Shown here one piece after another: positions 24,976 to 34,394 of a stretch of DNA of 64,000 nucleotides. The DNA comes from Neoroseomonas lacus (GTDB taxonomy: Bacteria; Pseudomonadota; Alphaproteobacteria; Acetobacterales; Acetobacteraceae), in contig NZ_BMKW01000007.1 in assembly GCF_014644535.1 (NCBI RefSeq), forward strand, positions 1 to 64,000, given 5' to 3'. A program made the position numbers and the translations under genes. Numbering within the stretch: the first letter of the stretch is position 1; every line of letters begins with the position of its first letter. The notes under the pieces were generated by a model. The model saw nothing but the letters and a program-made list of their open reading frames with translations, was not told the origin of the DNA and did not search any database.

Positions 24976-27003
24976 ATGACCAAGACCCGCGTCGTCTGCG
25001 CCCATGACTGCCCCGACATGTGCTCCCTCGTCGCGGAGGTCGAGGATGGGCGCCTGGTGCGGCTGCAGGGCGACCCGGACGAGGCCTATACGGCCGGATT
25101 CGCCTGCGCGAAGGTCAATCGGGACATGGAGACGGTGCATTCGCCCGACCGGCTGCGCACGCCGCTGCGCCGCGTCGGGCCGAAGGGCAGCGGGGAGTTC
25201 ACTCCGATCAGCTGGGATGCGGCGCTGGACGAGATCACCAGCCGCTGGAAGGCGATCATCGCCGAGTCCGGGCCGCAGGCGATCCTCGGCTACGCCTATT
25301 CGGCGCATCAGGGGCATATGAACCGGCGGCTGGTGGGCGGGCTGTTCCATGCGCTGGGCACGTCGCGGCTGCAGGCGGGGACGGTGTGCGACACCTGCTG
25401 CGAGACCGCCTGGGACATGACCTGCGGGCCGGTCGGCGGGACCGACCCCGAGGCCGTGGTACATTCGGACTTGGTGATCGCCTGGGGCTGCGACCTGATG
25501 GCGGTGAACGTCCATTTCTGGGCGCTGCTGGAGAAGGTGCGCAAGACCGGGGTGAAGCTCGTGGTGATCGACCCGCGGCGCAGCCAGACCGCCGCGCGGG
25601 CCGATTGGCACCTGCCGATCCGCGTCGGCACGGATGCGGCGCTGGCCTGCGGCATCGCGCATATCCTGGAGCGAGATGGGCTGCTCGACCGCGAGTATGT
25701 CGCGGCGAATACGCTCGGCTTCGAGCGCTGGTCGTCCGAGGTGCTGCCGCAGTTCCCGCCGGCGCGCGTTGCGGAGATCACCGGGCTTTCGGTCGAGGCT
25801 GTCGAGCGGCTGGCGGCCATGTATGGCGCGGCCAAGGCCTCGCTGATCCGGTTGGGTGAGGGGATGACGCGGCTCGCCCGGGGCGGTCAGGCGCTGCGCG
25901 CGGTCGCGACGCTGCCGGCGCTGACCGGCGCCTATGGGCGGGAAGGGGGCGGGGCGCTGCTGCTCGCCGCCGGGTCGATGGATTTCCAGTTCGGTATGGT
26001 CGGCAAGCCGTCGGGGCCGGCCTCGGCGCGCATGGTGAACCACCTGGCGTTGGGCGAGGCGCTGGAGGAGATGACCGACCCGCCGTTGCGCGCCCTGTTC
26101 ATCGCCGCCAACAACCCGGCAGTGACCAACCCGGATGTGAACCGGCTGCGCCGCGCGCTGGCGAGCAAGGAGCTGTTCACCGTCGTCCACGACCCCTTCA
26201 TGACCGACACGGCGCGCTATGCGGACATCGTGCTGCCGGCGACGACCTATCTGGAGACCGAGGATTTCTACCGGTCCTACGGGTCGTATCGGATGCAGTA
26301 CGCGCCGGCGGCGGTGGCGCCGCAGCATGAGGCGATGTCGAATTTCCACCTGGCGCAGGCGCTGGGGCAGCGGATGGGGCTGACCGACCCGGTGTTCTCG
26401 ATGGCGCCGAAGGACATCGTGCCGCATTTCTTCAAGGGGGCGACCGGCATCATCGCCGCGGTGGACCCGGCGCTGGTGTTCGAGGGGCCGGTGAAGGTCG
26501 CCCCGCCCAGCGCGCAGGAATTCCGCACGCCGTCGGGCAGGCTCGAGATCTATTCCGAGACGCTGGCGCGGCAGGGCGTGACGCCGATGCCGGTGTGGGA
26601 GGTCGACCCGGTCGAGGCGGCCGATGCAGCGCGCTGGCCGCTGCGGCTGCTGACCGCGCCGGGGTATTTCCAGGCGCATACGGCCTATGCGGCCTCGCCC
26701 TTCCTGCGCAAGCGGGAGGGGGCGCCCTGCGCCATCCTGCACCCGGAGGAGGCGGCCAAGCGCGGGTTGGCGGACGGCGCTTCGGTGAAGCTGTTCAACG
26801 GGCGGGGCGAGGTGGGGCTGGTGCTGCGGATCAGCGACGAGGTGCAGCCGGGCGTCGTGCTGGTGCCGGGCCAGCGCCCGGATGGCGAGGCGGTGTCGGG
26901 CACGGTGAACATGCTTTGTGATGAAAGACGGACGGATATGGGTGAGGGTGCCTGCTACCAATCGACCTTCCTGGATGTCGCGGCCTGGGAGCAGGCGGCG
27001 TGA
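24976..27003 (+). CDS. Molybdopterin-dependent oxidoreductase with N-terminal 4Fe-4S site
   Basis: This is a 675-residue DMSO-reductase-superfamily protein. Cys8, Cys12, Cys16 and Cys44 (CAHDCPDMC, then FACAK) form the expected 4Fe-4S motif. Molybdopterin-guanine dinucleotide-binding segments include SDLVIAWGCDLMAVNVH, VVIDPRRSQTA, ALFIAANNPAVTNPD and VLPATTYLETEDFYRSYG. The molydopterin-binding C-terminal domain ends at TVNMLCDERRTDMGEGACYQS. There is no Tat signal, so it is probably cytoplasmic. The substrate is unknown; relatives are often annotated as formate-dehydrogenase-like or generic molybdopterin oxidoreductases. Its stop overlaps the GTG start of the amidase. Confidence 0.88.
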   Translation: MTKTRVVCAHDCPDMCSLVAEVEDGRLVRLQGDPDEAYTAGFACAKVNRDMETVHSPDRLRTPLRRVGPKGSGEFTPISWDAALDEITSRWKAIIAESGPQAILGYAYSAHQGHMNRRLVGGLFHALGTSRLQAGTVCDTCCETAWDMTCGPVGGTDPEAVVHSDLVIAWGCDLMAVNVHFWALLEKVRKTGVKLVVIDPRRSQTAARADWHLPIRVGTDAALACGIAHILERDGLLDREYVAANTLGFERWSSEVLPQFPPARVAEITGLSVEAVERLAAMYGAAKASLIRLGEGMTRLARGGQALRAVATLPALTGAYGREGGGALLLAAGSMDFQFGMVGKPSGPASARMVNHLALGEALEEMTDPPLRALFIAANNPAVTNPDVNRLRRALASKELFTVVHDPFMTDTARYADIVLPATTYLETEDFYRSYGSYRMQYAPAAVAPQHEAMSNFHLAQALGQRMGLTDPVFSMAPKDIVPHFFKGATGIIAAVDPALVFEGPVKVAPPSAQEFRTPSGRLEIYSETLARQGVTPMPVWEVDPVEAADAARWPLRLLTAPGYFQAHTAYAASPFLRKREGAPCAILHPEEAAKRGLADGASVKLFNGRGEVGLVLRISDEVQPGVVLVPGQRPDGEAVSGTVNMLCDERRTDMGEGACYQSTFLDVAAWEQAA

Positions 27004-28400
27004 GCGACCTTGCCACGCTGAGCGCGGTCGAACAGGCGCAGATGATCCGCGACCGGCGGGCCTCGCCGGTGGAAGTGACCAAGGCGGTGCTGGGGCGCAT
27101 CGCTGAGTGGGAGCCGCGCATCAATGCGTTCGCGGCGCTGGATGCAGAGCGGGCGATGATCGCGGCGCGGGCGGCCGAGGCGATGGTGATGGCCGGCGTG
27201 CCGATCGGGCCGCTGCATGGCGTGCCGGTGACGATCAAGGACGTGCAGGCGGTCGAGGGGCTGCCGACGCGGCGCGGATCGCGGCTGACCTCCGATGCGC
27301 CGGCGGTGGCCGATGCGCCGCTGGTCAAGCGGTTGCGGGATGCGGGGGGGATCATCCTCGGCAAGACCGCGGCGACGGAGAATGGCTGGACCGCCGTCAG
27401 CAGCGGGCCGCTGATGGGGCATACGCATAATCCGTGGATGCAGGGGCGGACGGCCGGGGGGTCGTCATCGGGGGCGGCGGCGCTGGCGGGGGCGGGCTGC
27501 GGGGCGCTGCATCTGGGCACGGATGGGGCAGGGTCGATCCGCATTCCGGCGCATTTCTGCGGGGTGGTGGGACATAAGCCGACCTTCGGGCTGGTGCCCT
27601 ATGCGCCGGTGCCGAACAACAATTCGGTCTCCCATGCCGGGCCGCTGGCGCGCAGCGTGGGGGATGCGGCCTTGATGTTGGAGATCATGTCCGGGCTGCA
27701 TTCCGCTGATCATACAACATTGCCGATGAAGTTCCGGTCAGCCGAAGTATGGGGACCGGACCTCAAGGGGATGCGGATTGCCTATAGCCCGGACCTGGGC
27801 CATGCGCGGGTCGATCCGGAGGTCGCCGAGGCCGTGCGCGGGTCGATCAACGCGCTGGTCGCCGCCGGGGCGACGGTGGAGGAAGTGACGCCGCCCTGGG
27901 GGCCGAAGGGGCCGGAGCTGGAGCGTCTGGTCTGGGCTGTGGCGATGTATCCCTTCATCGAGACAGACCCGGCGCGGCGGGCGGAGATGGATCCGGGGCT
28001 GGTCGCCTGCCTCGATGAATATGTCGGGCTGACGGTGAAGGAGGCGATCGCGACCTCGGCCAAGCGGATTGCCTATGCGGCGGAGGTGAATGGCTGGTTC
28101 GCCGATGGCGGGTGGGATGCGCTGGTGACGCCAGCGGCCTCGGTGGCGGCGTTTGAGGTCGGGCGGCAGCGGCCGGCGCATTGGCCGGACCATGTGTGGG
28201 ACTGGCTCGTCTGGGCGGAGTTTTCCTACCCCTTCGACCTGTCGCATGGGCCGGCGGTGTCGGTGCCCTGCGGGCGGACCGGGGAGGGGCTGCCGATCGG
28301 GTTGCAGATCGCCGGGGCGCGGTGTGACGACGCCAAGGTGTTGCGGATTGCCGATGCCTTCCTGCGGGCGCAGCCATTCCAGCCGGGGTTCGCCCGCTGA
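27000..28400 (+). CDS. Amidase-signature-family hydrolase
   Basis: The protein has 466 residues. The amidase-signature triad is visible: Lys80 in VTIKDVQ, the cis-Ser region in TAGGSSSGAAAL (about 152-163) and the nucleophile Ser179 in GTDGAGSIRIPAHF. It starts with GTG at 27000, overlapping the preceding stop. No GatB or GatC lies nearby, so a stand-alone amidase acting on a small amide is more likely than the tRNA amidotransferase subunit. Operon position after a molybdopterin oxidoreductase and before a class III aminotransferase suggests catabolism of a nitrogen compound, but the substrate cannot be named. Confidence 0.88.
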   Translation: MSDLATLSAVEQAQMIRDRRASPVEVTKAVLGRIAEWEPRINAFAALDAERAMIAARAAEAMVMAGVPIGPLHGVPVTIKDVQAVEGLPTRRGSRLTSDAPAVADAPLVKRLRDAGGIILGKTAATENGWTAVSSGPLMGHTHNPWMQGRTAGGSSSGAAALAGAGCGALHLGTDGAGSIRIPAHFCGVVGHKPTFGLVPYAPVPNNNSVSHAGPLARSVGDAALMLEIMSGLHSADHTTLPMKFRSAEVWGPDLKGMRIAYSPDLGHARVDPEVAEAVRGSINALVAAGATVEEVTPPWGPKGPELERLVWAVAMYPFIETDPARRAEMDPGLVACLDEYVGLTVKEAIATSAKRIAYAAEVNGWFADGGWDALVTPAASVAAFEVGRQRPAHWPDHVWDWLVWAEFSYPFDLSHGPAVSVPCGRTGEGLPIGLQIAGARCDDAKVLRIADAFLRAQPFQPGFAR

Positions 28401-28450
28401 GCGGGGGCGAGGCCTTCTGGGATGATGAAGGGCATCTGCCGGGGCATGCG

Positions 28451-29659
28451 ATGCCGGCGATCGCCTCGGCCGAGGGGTGTTGGCTGACCGATGAGGGCGG
28501 GCGGCGGCTGTTCGATGCCGGGTCGGGGCATAGCTGCGTCAATCTCGGCTATGCGCATGAGGAGCTGGTCGCGGCGGCGGCGGAGAGTTACCGGCGGCTG
28601 GCCTATTGCTCGCCGGACCATCGCAGCCGGCCGGTGATGGCGCTGGCGGAGGCGTTGAGCGCGCGGCTCGGCGGTGGGTATCGGCTGCGGTATGCGGCGA
28701 CGGGCGGCGGGGCGAATGAACTCGCCATCGAAATCGCGCGGCGGTTCTGGCGGCATCAGGGGCGGGCGGGGAAGCGGCGGGTGATCGCCTTTGACCGCGC
28801 CTATCATGGGTCGACCGGGGCGGCGAGCTACGCCAGCGGGCCGGGGATCCTGCAATCGCCCATGGTGGATCGGAGCGAGGAGTTCATCCATGTGCCCGGG
28901 GCGCGGGACGTCATGGCTGGGCGGTCGCGGGGGCTGGAGGAGATCCGGGCCGGGGTCGAGGCGGCGATCGCTGGCGCCGGCAGCGGAACGATTGCGGCGC
29001 TGATTGTGGAGCCGGTGGCCTTTGCCGGTGGCGTCGTGGTGCCGCCGGCAGGGTTCCTTGCGATGCTGGCCGCGTTGTGCCGGCAGCATGGCATGCTGTT
29101 GATCGTCGATGAGGTGATCAACGGTTTCGGGCGCAGCGGGGCCTGGTTCGCCTTCCAGCACGAGGCCGGGGTGCGGCCGGATATCGTGACGATGGGGAAG
29201 GGGATCACCTCGGCCTATTTCCCGCTGGCTGCGGCGGCGGTCGATGAACGGATCTTCGCGACCTTCCTCACGCCCGGGCACGCCATGACGAAGGTCATCA
29301 CCATGGCGGGGCATCCCGTCGGCTGCGATGTGGCGCTGAAGGTGCTGGAGATCATGGAGCGCGACGGGCTGGTCGAGCGCGTGCTGCGGCATGGCGCCGG
29401 GGTGCTGGCAGGGCTGCGGGCGTTGCAGGGCGCGGCCGGACTGCGTGAGGTGCGTGGGGTCGGCCATATGTGGGGGCTGGAGTTCGACAGCGCTGAGGCG
29501 GCCGAGGCGGTAGATGAGCATTGCCTGGCAGCGGGCATCCTGCTGCTGCGAGCGGGTAACCTGATCCGCGTCAACCCGCCGCTGGTGGCCAGTGAGGCGG
29601 AGTTGGGCTTGTTGGTGGAGACGATTGGTGCGGCGGTGCGGGGGATCGGGGGGGGCTGA
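28451..29659 (+). CDS. Class III PLP-dependent aminotransferase
   Basis: At least 402 residues. It shows GGGANELAIEIARRFW, AYHGSTGAAS, EPVAFAGGVVVPPAGFL, LLIVDEVINGFGRSGAWFAFQ (PLP-binding Asp) and VTMGKGITSAYFPLAAA, with the Schiff-base Lys in GKG. The frame stays open upstream, and reading GGEAFWDDEGHLPGHAM before 28451 matches the FW...H start common in this family. The natural start may therefore be CTG at 28397, overlapping the amidase stop as CTGA just as other genes here use ATGA, GTGA and TTGA. The substrate is unknown; omega-amino acids or amino alcohols are typical. It is third in the operon with the molybdopterin enzyme and amidase. Confidence 0.88.
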   Translation: MPAIASAEGCWLTDEGGRRLFDAGSGHSCVNLGYAHEELVAAAAESYRRLAYCSPDHRSRPVMALAEALSARLGGGYRLRYAATGGGANELAIEIARRFWRHQGRAGKRRVIAFDRAYHGSTGAASYASGPGILQSPMVDRSEEFIHVPGARDVMAGRSRGLEEIRAGVEAAIAGAGSGTIAALIVEPVAFAGGVVVPPAGFLAMLAALCRQHGMLLIVDEVINGFGRSGAWFAFQHEAGVRPDIVTMGKGITSAYFPLAAAAVDERIFATFLTPGHAMTKVITMAGHPVGCDVALKVLEIMERDGLVERVLRHGAGVLAGLRALQGAAGLREVRGVGHMWGLEFDSAEAAEAVDEHCLAAGILLLRAGNLIRVNPPLVASEAELGLLVETIGAAVRGIGGG

Positions 29660-29743
29660 AGGCGCTGTCGCGATGGCCGGGCTGGAACGTGCAATTCCCG
29701 CATAAGGTATATTATGGAAAATATTGAGGCCATGACGCGGGCC

Positions 29744-32700
29744 TCAGATCTCCTCCATGGCCGAAACGCCTGGCATCACCTTCATGGCCTGCATCATGCG
29801 CGGGCCGATGTTGAAGCCGCCCGGCAGCGCGACCTCCACCTCCTGGCCCGGTCCGGTGCGCGGCACCAGCACCACGCGCCCACGGCCGCGACCCTCGCGC
29901 GTCAGTAGCGCCTGGATCGGGCCGAGGCCGGAGACATCGTCGAGCCACAGCCGCACGCCACCGCCGGCACCGCTCGCGGCCTTGTCCAGCGCCTCGACGT
30001 CGCTGGCGGTCAGGCGCAGCGCCTCGCCTTCCATCCGGGCCTCGGCGCTGACCAGTACGGCATTGCCTTCGGCCAGCAGGTCGCGGGAGCGGTTCAGCAC
30101 TTCGGAGAAGCAGGTCACCTCGAAGGAGCCTTGCGCGTCGGACAGCCGGATCCAGGCCATGCGGCTGCCGGTCTTGGTGGTGCGTTCCTTGGCGTTCACC
30201 ACGGTGCCGGCCAGCTTCAGCCGGGCCGAGCCGGATCGCGTCCGATCGGCGATCAGCGCCGAGGAGGTCACACCCAGACGCTGCAGAGCCTTGCGATAGG
30301 TGTCCAACGGATGGGCCGAAATGTGAAAGCCGACCGCCTCGGCCTCATGGGACAGGCGTTCCAGCAAAGGCCAGTCTGGGACATCGGGCAGCCGCAGCGG
30401 TTCATTTCGTTGCGAATCCGCCCCGAACAGACCGATCTGGCCGGAGCCGCGCTCCTCGGCGCTGGCCTGGGCGCGGCGCAGGATGGTTTCGGCACCGGCC
30501 ATCACCTTGGCGCGGTTCTTCTCTAGGCATTCGAAGGCGCCGGCGCGGGCTAGGTTCTCGATCTGCATCTTGTTGAGCAGCTTGGGGTCGACCCGGCCGG
30601 CGAGGTCGGCCAGCGAGACGAAGGGGCCGTCGGCGTCGCGGGCCTTCACCAGATCCTTCATCGCCGCCTCGCCGACGCGCTTCACTGCGGCCAGAGCGAA
30701 GCGGATCGCTTCCTTGCCTTCCGGCGTCGTCTCCACGCGGAATTCGGCGCCGGACCGGTTGATGTCCGGCGGCAGGATGGGAATGCCGAGCCGCGCGCAT
30801 TCCTGCATGTGGCCAGCGAGCTTGTCGGTGTTCGACAGATCCAGCGTCATCGAGGCAGCGAGGAACGCCACCGTGTGGTTCGCCTTCAGCCACGCCGTTT
30901 GGTACGACACCAGCGCGTAAGCCGCCGCGTGAGACTTGTTGAAGCCGTAATCGGCGAAGCGCTCCATCAGGTCGAAGATCTCGGCGGCCTTGGCGGCGTC
31001 GATGCCGCGGCCCTCGGCGCCCTCGCAGAAGATCTTGCGCTGGGCTTCCATCTCCGAGCGGATCTTCTTGCCCATGGCGCGGCGCAGCAGGTCGGCGCCG
31101 CCCAGGCTGTAGCCGGCGAGATCCTGCGCGATCTGCATGACCTGTTCCTGATAGACCATGATCCCATAGGTCTCGGACAGGATGTGCATGATCGCCGGAT
31201 GCGGCGGCTCCCACGCCTCGCCGAGCTTGCGCGCGCAATAGGCGGGGATGTTCGCCATCGGGCCCGGACGGTACAGCGCCACGGCGGCGACGAGGTCCTC
31301 GAAGCGGGAGGCGCGCATCTGCCGCAGGCAGTCACGCATCCCCTGCCCTTCGAACTGGAACACGCCGGCCGCGTCGCCCTTGGCCAGCATGGCGTAGGTC
31401 TTGGTGTCGTCAAGCGGGATGGCGGCGATGTCGACCTCCACCCCCTGCCCCTTCAGGATGGCCAGCGCGCGTTCGATGACCGTCAGCGTCTTGAGGCCGA
31501 GGAAGTCGAACTTCACCAGCGAGGCCGCTTCCGCGTATTTCATCGAATACTGCGTCACCAACATCGGCGAACGCGGGTCGCGATACAGCGGCACGATCTC
31601 GACCAGCGGCTTGCGGCCAATCACCACGCCGGCGGCATGGGTCGAGGCGTTGCGGTACAGACCCTCCACCTGCAGCGCGATGTCGAGCAGACGGGCGACC
31701 TGTTCGTCGCCGTCGCGCATTTCCTGCAGCCGTGGCTCGCCCTCGATCGCCTGGCCGAGCGTCACCGGCTTCGCCGGATTGAACGGGATGAGCGAGGCGA
31801 TCTTGTCGACTTGGCCATAGGGCATGCCGAGCACGCGGCCGACGTCGCGCACCGCGGCCTTCGCCTGCAACTTGCCGAAGGTGATGATCTGCGCGACGCG
31901 ATCGGCGCCATATTCGCGCACGACGTATTGGATGACCTCGTCGCGTCGGTCCTGGCAGAAATCGATGTCGAAGTCGGGCATCGAGACGCGTTCGGGGTTC
32001 AGGAAGCGTTCGAAGAGCAGGCCGAAGCGCAGCGGGTCGAGGTCGGTGATCAGCAACGACCAGGCGGCGACCGAACCGGCGCCCGAGCCACGGCCGGGGC
32101 CGACCGGGATCGGCGGGGTCTGCGCCTTGGCCCATTGGATGAAGTCGGCGACGATCAGGAAGTAGCCGGGGAAACCCATCTTCTCGATGACGCCGAGTTC
32201 GTAGTCCAGCCGGTCGCGATAGACCTGCCGCTTCGCCTCGTCCGGTGGCGGCTGCATGGCATCGAGGCGCTTTTCCAGCCCGTCCTTCGCCATGGCGCGG
32301 ACGGTCTCGGCCTCGGTCATGCCCTCGCCCACCTTGGGGCAGATTGGCAGTTCGGGCTTCTTGCTCTCCGCCATCACGGCGCACATCCGCGCGATGGCGA
32401 TGGTGTTGTCGCAGGCCTCGGGAAGGTCGGCGAACAGCTCGCGCATCATCGCCGCCGGCTTGAACCAGTGCTCGGGGGTGACGCGGCGGCGCTCTCGCTC
32501 GGCCATGGTGCGGCCCTCGGCGATGCAGAGCAGCGCGTCATGCGCCTCATGCATCTCGCGGGCTGCGAAATAGACGTCGTTGGCGGCGACGATGGGTAGG
32601 CGGGCTTCGTTCGCCAGCGCCAGGAGCCCGGCCTCGATGGCGCGTTCCTGCGGCAGGCCGTGGCGGTGCAGTTCGACGGCGAGACGGTCGGGGAAGGCCT

Positions 32701-33205
32701 CGCGCAATTCATGCAGGATGCGCGTGGCGGCATCGCGCCTTCCGTCGCCGAGCAGCCGCGCCACCGTGCCCAGCGTGCCGCCGGTCAGCAGGAAGATGCC
32801 CTCGGAATGTCGGCGCAGCAGGTCGAGCGTGATCGCCGGCCGGCCGGAGGGGTCGTCGCGCAGATAGCCGTTGGAGGAGAGCTTCTGCAGGTTCTCCAGC
32901 CCCGCCCCATCCATCGCGAGCGCGACCAGCGGGTCGGGGTTCTGCCGCGCGACATCGGGGCGGTCGGGGTCGGCCTCGGCGCGCGTCAGGAAGAGCTGGC
33001 AGCCCATGATCGGCTGCACGCCCTTCTTCGAGCAGTATTCGGCGAATTCCAGCGCGCCGAACATGTTGGCGCTGTCGGTCAGCGCCACCGCCGGCATGCC
33101 GTTGGAGGCCGCGAGGGCCGCCAGCTTGTCCGCCTTGATCGCGCCCTCGCTCAGCGAATAGGCGGAATGGACGTGCAGGTGGATGAAGGCGGCAGGTTCG
33201 GTCAT
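29744..33205 (-). CDS. dnaE: DNA polymerase III alpha subunit
   Basis: The protein has 1153 residues, the usual DnaE1 length. The PHP domain opens with FIHLHVHSAYSLSEGAIK, and the palm carries GPGRGSGAGSVAAW and MPDFDIDFCQDRRDEV with the catalytic aspartates. Fingers and the beta-clamp-binding region follow (YGFNKSHAAAYALVSYQTAWLK). The OB-fold and C-terminal part include LAGTVVNAKERTTKTGSRMAW. The start at 33205 is the first Met before the PHP motif. In many Alphaproteobacteria dnaE directly follows lolD on the same strand; here it is about 26 kb away from it with the same orientation. Confidence 0.96.
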   Translation of the reverse strand: MTEPAAFIHLHVHSAYSLSEGAIKADKLAALAASNGMPAVALTDSANMFGALEFAEYCSKKGVQPIMGCQLFLTRAEADPDRPDVARQNPDPLVALAMDGAGLENLQKLSSNGYLRDDPSGRPAITLDLLRRHSEGIFLLTGGTLGTVARLLGDGRRDAATRILHELREAFPDRLAVELHRHGLPQERAIEAGLLALANEARLPIVAANDVYFAAREMHEAHDALLCIAEGRTMAERERRRVTPEHWFKPAAMMRELFADLPEACDNTIAIARMCAVMAESKKPELPICPKVGEGMTEAETVRAMAKDGLEKRLDAMQPPPDEAKRQVYRDRLDYELGVIEKMGFPGYFLIVADFIQWAKAQTPPIPVGPGRGSGAGSVAAWSLLITDLDPLRFGLLFERFLNPERVSMPDFDIDFCQDRRDEVIQYVVREYGADRVAQIITFGKLQAKAAVRDVGRVLGMPYGQVDKIASLIPFNPAKPVTLGQAIEGEPRLQEMRDGDEQVARLLDIALQVEGLYRNASTHAAGVVIGRKPLVEIVPLYRDPRSPMLVTQYSMKYAEAASLVKFDFLGLKTLTVIERALAILKGQGVEVDIAAIPLDDTKTYAMLAKGDAAGVFQFEGQGMRDCLRQMRASRFEDLVAAVALYRPGPMANIPAYCARKLGEAWEPPHPAIMHILSETYGIMVYQEQVMQIAQDLAGYSLGGADLLRRAMGKKIRSEMEAQRKIFCEGAEGRGIDAAKAAEIFDLMERFADYGFNKSHAAAYALVSYQTAWLKANHTVAFLAASMTLDLSNTDKLAGHMQECARLGIPILPPDINRSGAEFRVETTPEGKEAIRFALAAVKRVGEAAMKDLVKARDADGPFVSLADLAGRVDPKLLNKMQIENLARAGAFECLEKNRAKVMAGAETILRRAQASAEERGSGQIGLFGADSQRNEPLRLPDVPDWPLLERLSHEAEAVGFHISAHPLDTYRKALQRLGVTSSALIADRTRSGSARLKLAGTVVNAKERTTKTGSRMAWIRLSDAQGSFEVTCFSEVLNRSRDLLAEGNAVLVSAEARMEGEALRLTASDVEALDKAASGAGGGVRLWLDDVSGLGPIQALLTREGRGRGRVVLVPRTGPGQEVEVALPGGFNIGPRMMQAMKVMPGVSAMEEI

Positions 33206-33405
33206 CGCAGGACTCGCGAGCATCCGACACGGTAGCGCGGCGGCGAGCCGGATGGGAGGCAAGGAAAGGTATTGCTCCGCCGCGCGGCTGCCGGGCAAGC
33301 GCCTGCTCGCGATCGGCGCGGCCCGGCATGCGGTTTGCTTGCCTTGCAGGGGCGTGGCGACGCCGCCAGGATCGACGCCGAAACCACCTTTGCACGGAGC
33401 TTTCC

Positions 33406-33975
33406 ATGACCCAGCGCCTGCTGCGCGCCAGCGCCCTGATCCTCCCCCTGCTCGCTGCCGGCCCGGCTTTCGCCCATGGCGGGCATGCCGAAGGACTGGC
33501 GGCCGGCTTCACCCATCCGCTGCTCGGGGTGGATCATCTGGTGGCCATGCTGGCGATCGGGTTGTGGGCCGCGCAGTCGGGCATGGCGCGCGGCTGGGCG
33601 CTGCCGGCGGCGTTTCTCGGCGGCATGGCGGGCGGCATCGGGCTTGGGCTGGTGAGCGCGCTACCGGCCTGGATCGAACCGGGGGTCGCCGCGACGGTGT
33701 TGGTGCTGGGCCTGGTGGTGGCGTTGGCGGTACCGATGCGTGCGGCGGTTGCGCTGCCGCTCGCCGCCGGCTTCGGGCTGCTGCATGGCGCGGCGCATGG
33801 CGGTGAGATCGGCGGGTCGGTGTTGCTGACGGCGGCGGGGATGCTGGCGGCCTCGGCGCTGCTGCATGCGACGGGCTTCGCGATGGGGCGGCTCGCGAAC
33901 GGGCGCGCGGCGCTGTTGCGCAGCGGCGGGGCCGGCATCGCGGCGGCGGGCGTGGCGCTGCTGGTTCTTGGTTGA
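33406..33975 (+). CDS. HupE/UreJ-family membrane protein
   Basis: The protein has 189 residues. A signal peptide ends at AGPAFA, followed by the family start HGGHAEGLAAGFTHPLLGVDHLVAML, whose His residues are proposed metal ligands in HupE/UreJ proteins. Five to six hydrophobic helices follow, with a second His-rich stretch GLLHGAAHGGEIGG. Family members are secondary nickel (or cobalt) carriers associated with hydrogenase or urease. No urease or hydrogenase gene is in the window, so the metal is an inference. The start ATG at 33406 has GGAG 10 bases upstream. Confidence 0.85.
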   Translation: MTQRLLRASALILPLLAAGPAFAHGGHAEGLAAGFTHPLLGVDHLVAMLAIGLWAAQSGMARGWALPAAFLGGMAGGIGLGLVSALPAWIEPGVAATVLVLGLVVALAVPMRAAVALPLAAGFGLLHGAAHGGEIGGSVLLTAAGMLAASALLHATGFAMGRLANGRAALLRSGGAGIAAAGVALLVLG

Positions 33976-33989
33976 ACGAGATAGCGATT

Positions 33990-34275
33990 GGAGGGGCTTT
34001 GCCCCCTCATAGTTCCTTTTGCCGCGCAGGTGGACAAACCAGAGACGAGGTCGCGGCATTTCGCATCATCTCCGTAAGGGAAGGCGCCGGCGGCCTTGAG
34101 CATGGCCATGAGTTGCCCGATCAGTTCGATCCCGGCGGATCATCCGGGTCGTCGCTCGGCGTTACGATGACCTTGTCGATCAGGGACCGTCCCGCCTCCA
34201 GCACGTCCGGGCCCTCCCCGGCATCAACGCCCCGCCGCAACTCCGCCACGCGTTTCGCGTAGATGTACGTGAGGT
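33990..34275 (-). pseudogene. C-terminal remnant of a large serine recombinase, frameshifted
   Basis: Minus-strand translation gives YAKRVAELRRGVDAGEG, then SLIDKVIVTPSDDPDDPPG. After an apparent one-base loss in the GGG run near 34138, the next frame continues IELIGQLMAMLKAAGAF. Together these match the recombinase C-terminal tail I know from resolvase/recombinase-family proteins (DKVIVTP, IELIG, LMAMLKAAG). No catalytic N-terminal domain is present. The hairpin GAGGGGC-TTT-GCCCCCTC at its end (33991-34008) resembles the dispersed repeats at 22946 and 59181. It marks the dnaE-side edge of the glycan island. Confidence 0.55.
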
Positions 34276-34394
34276 TGCTCACAGAGCCCGTCGTCGATGA
34301 CGCGCAGCGTCAGGACGCTGATTTCGACGATGGTGCCCTTGGGGTGCGGGCGCACGACGTGCACGCCGCGGATCGGATCGCGCTGGCGGGTGTA

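Noticed and set aside
24850..26961. Minus-strand open frame extending mazG to 974 residues
   Set aside because: Everything before the Met at 24849 is Arg/Pro/His-rich and exactly antisense to the molybdopterin oxidoreductase, which has clear motifs.
30809..32599. Plus-strand 596-residue open frame
   Set aside because: It lies antisense to dnaE, has His/Arg/Asp-rich shadow composition and no recognisable domain.
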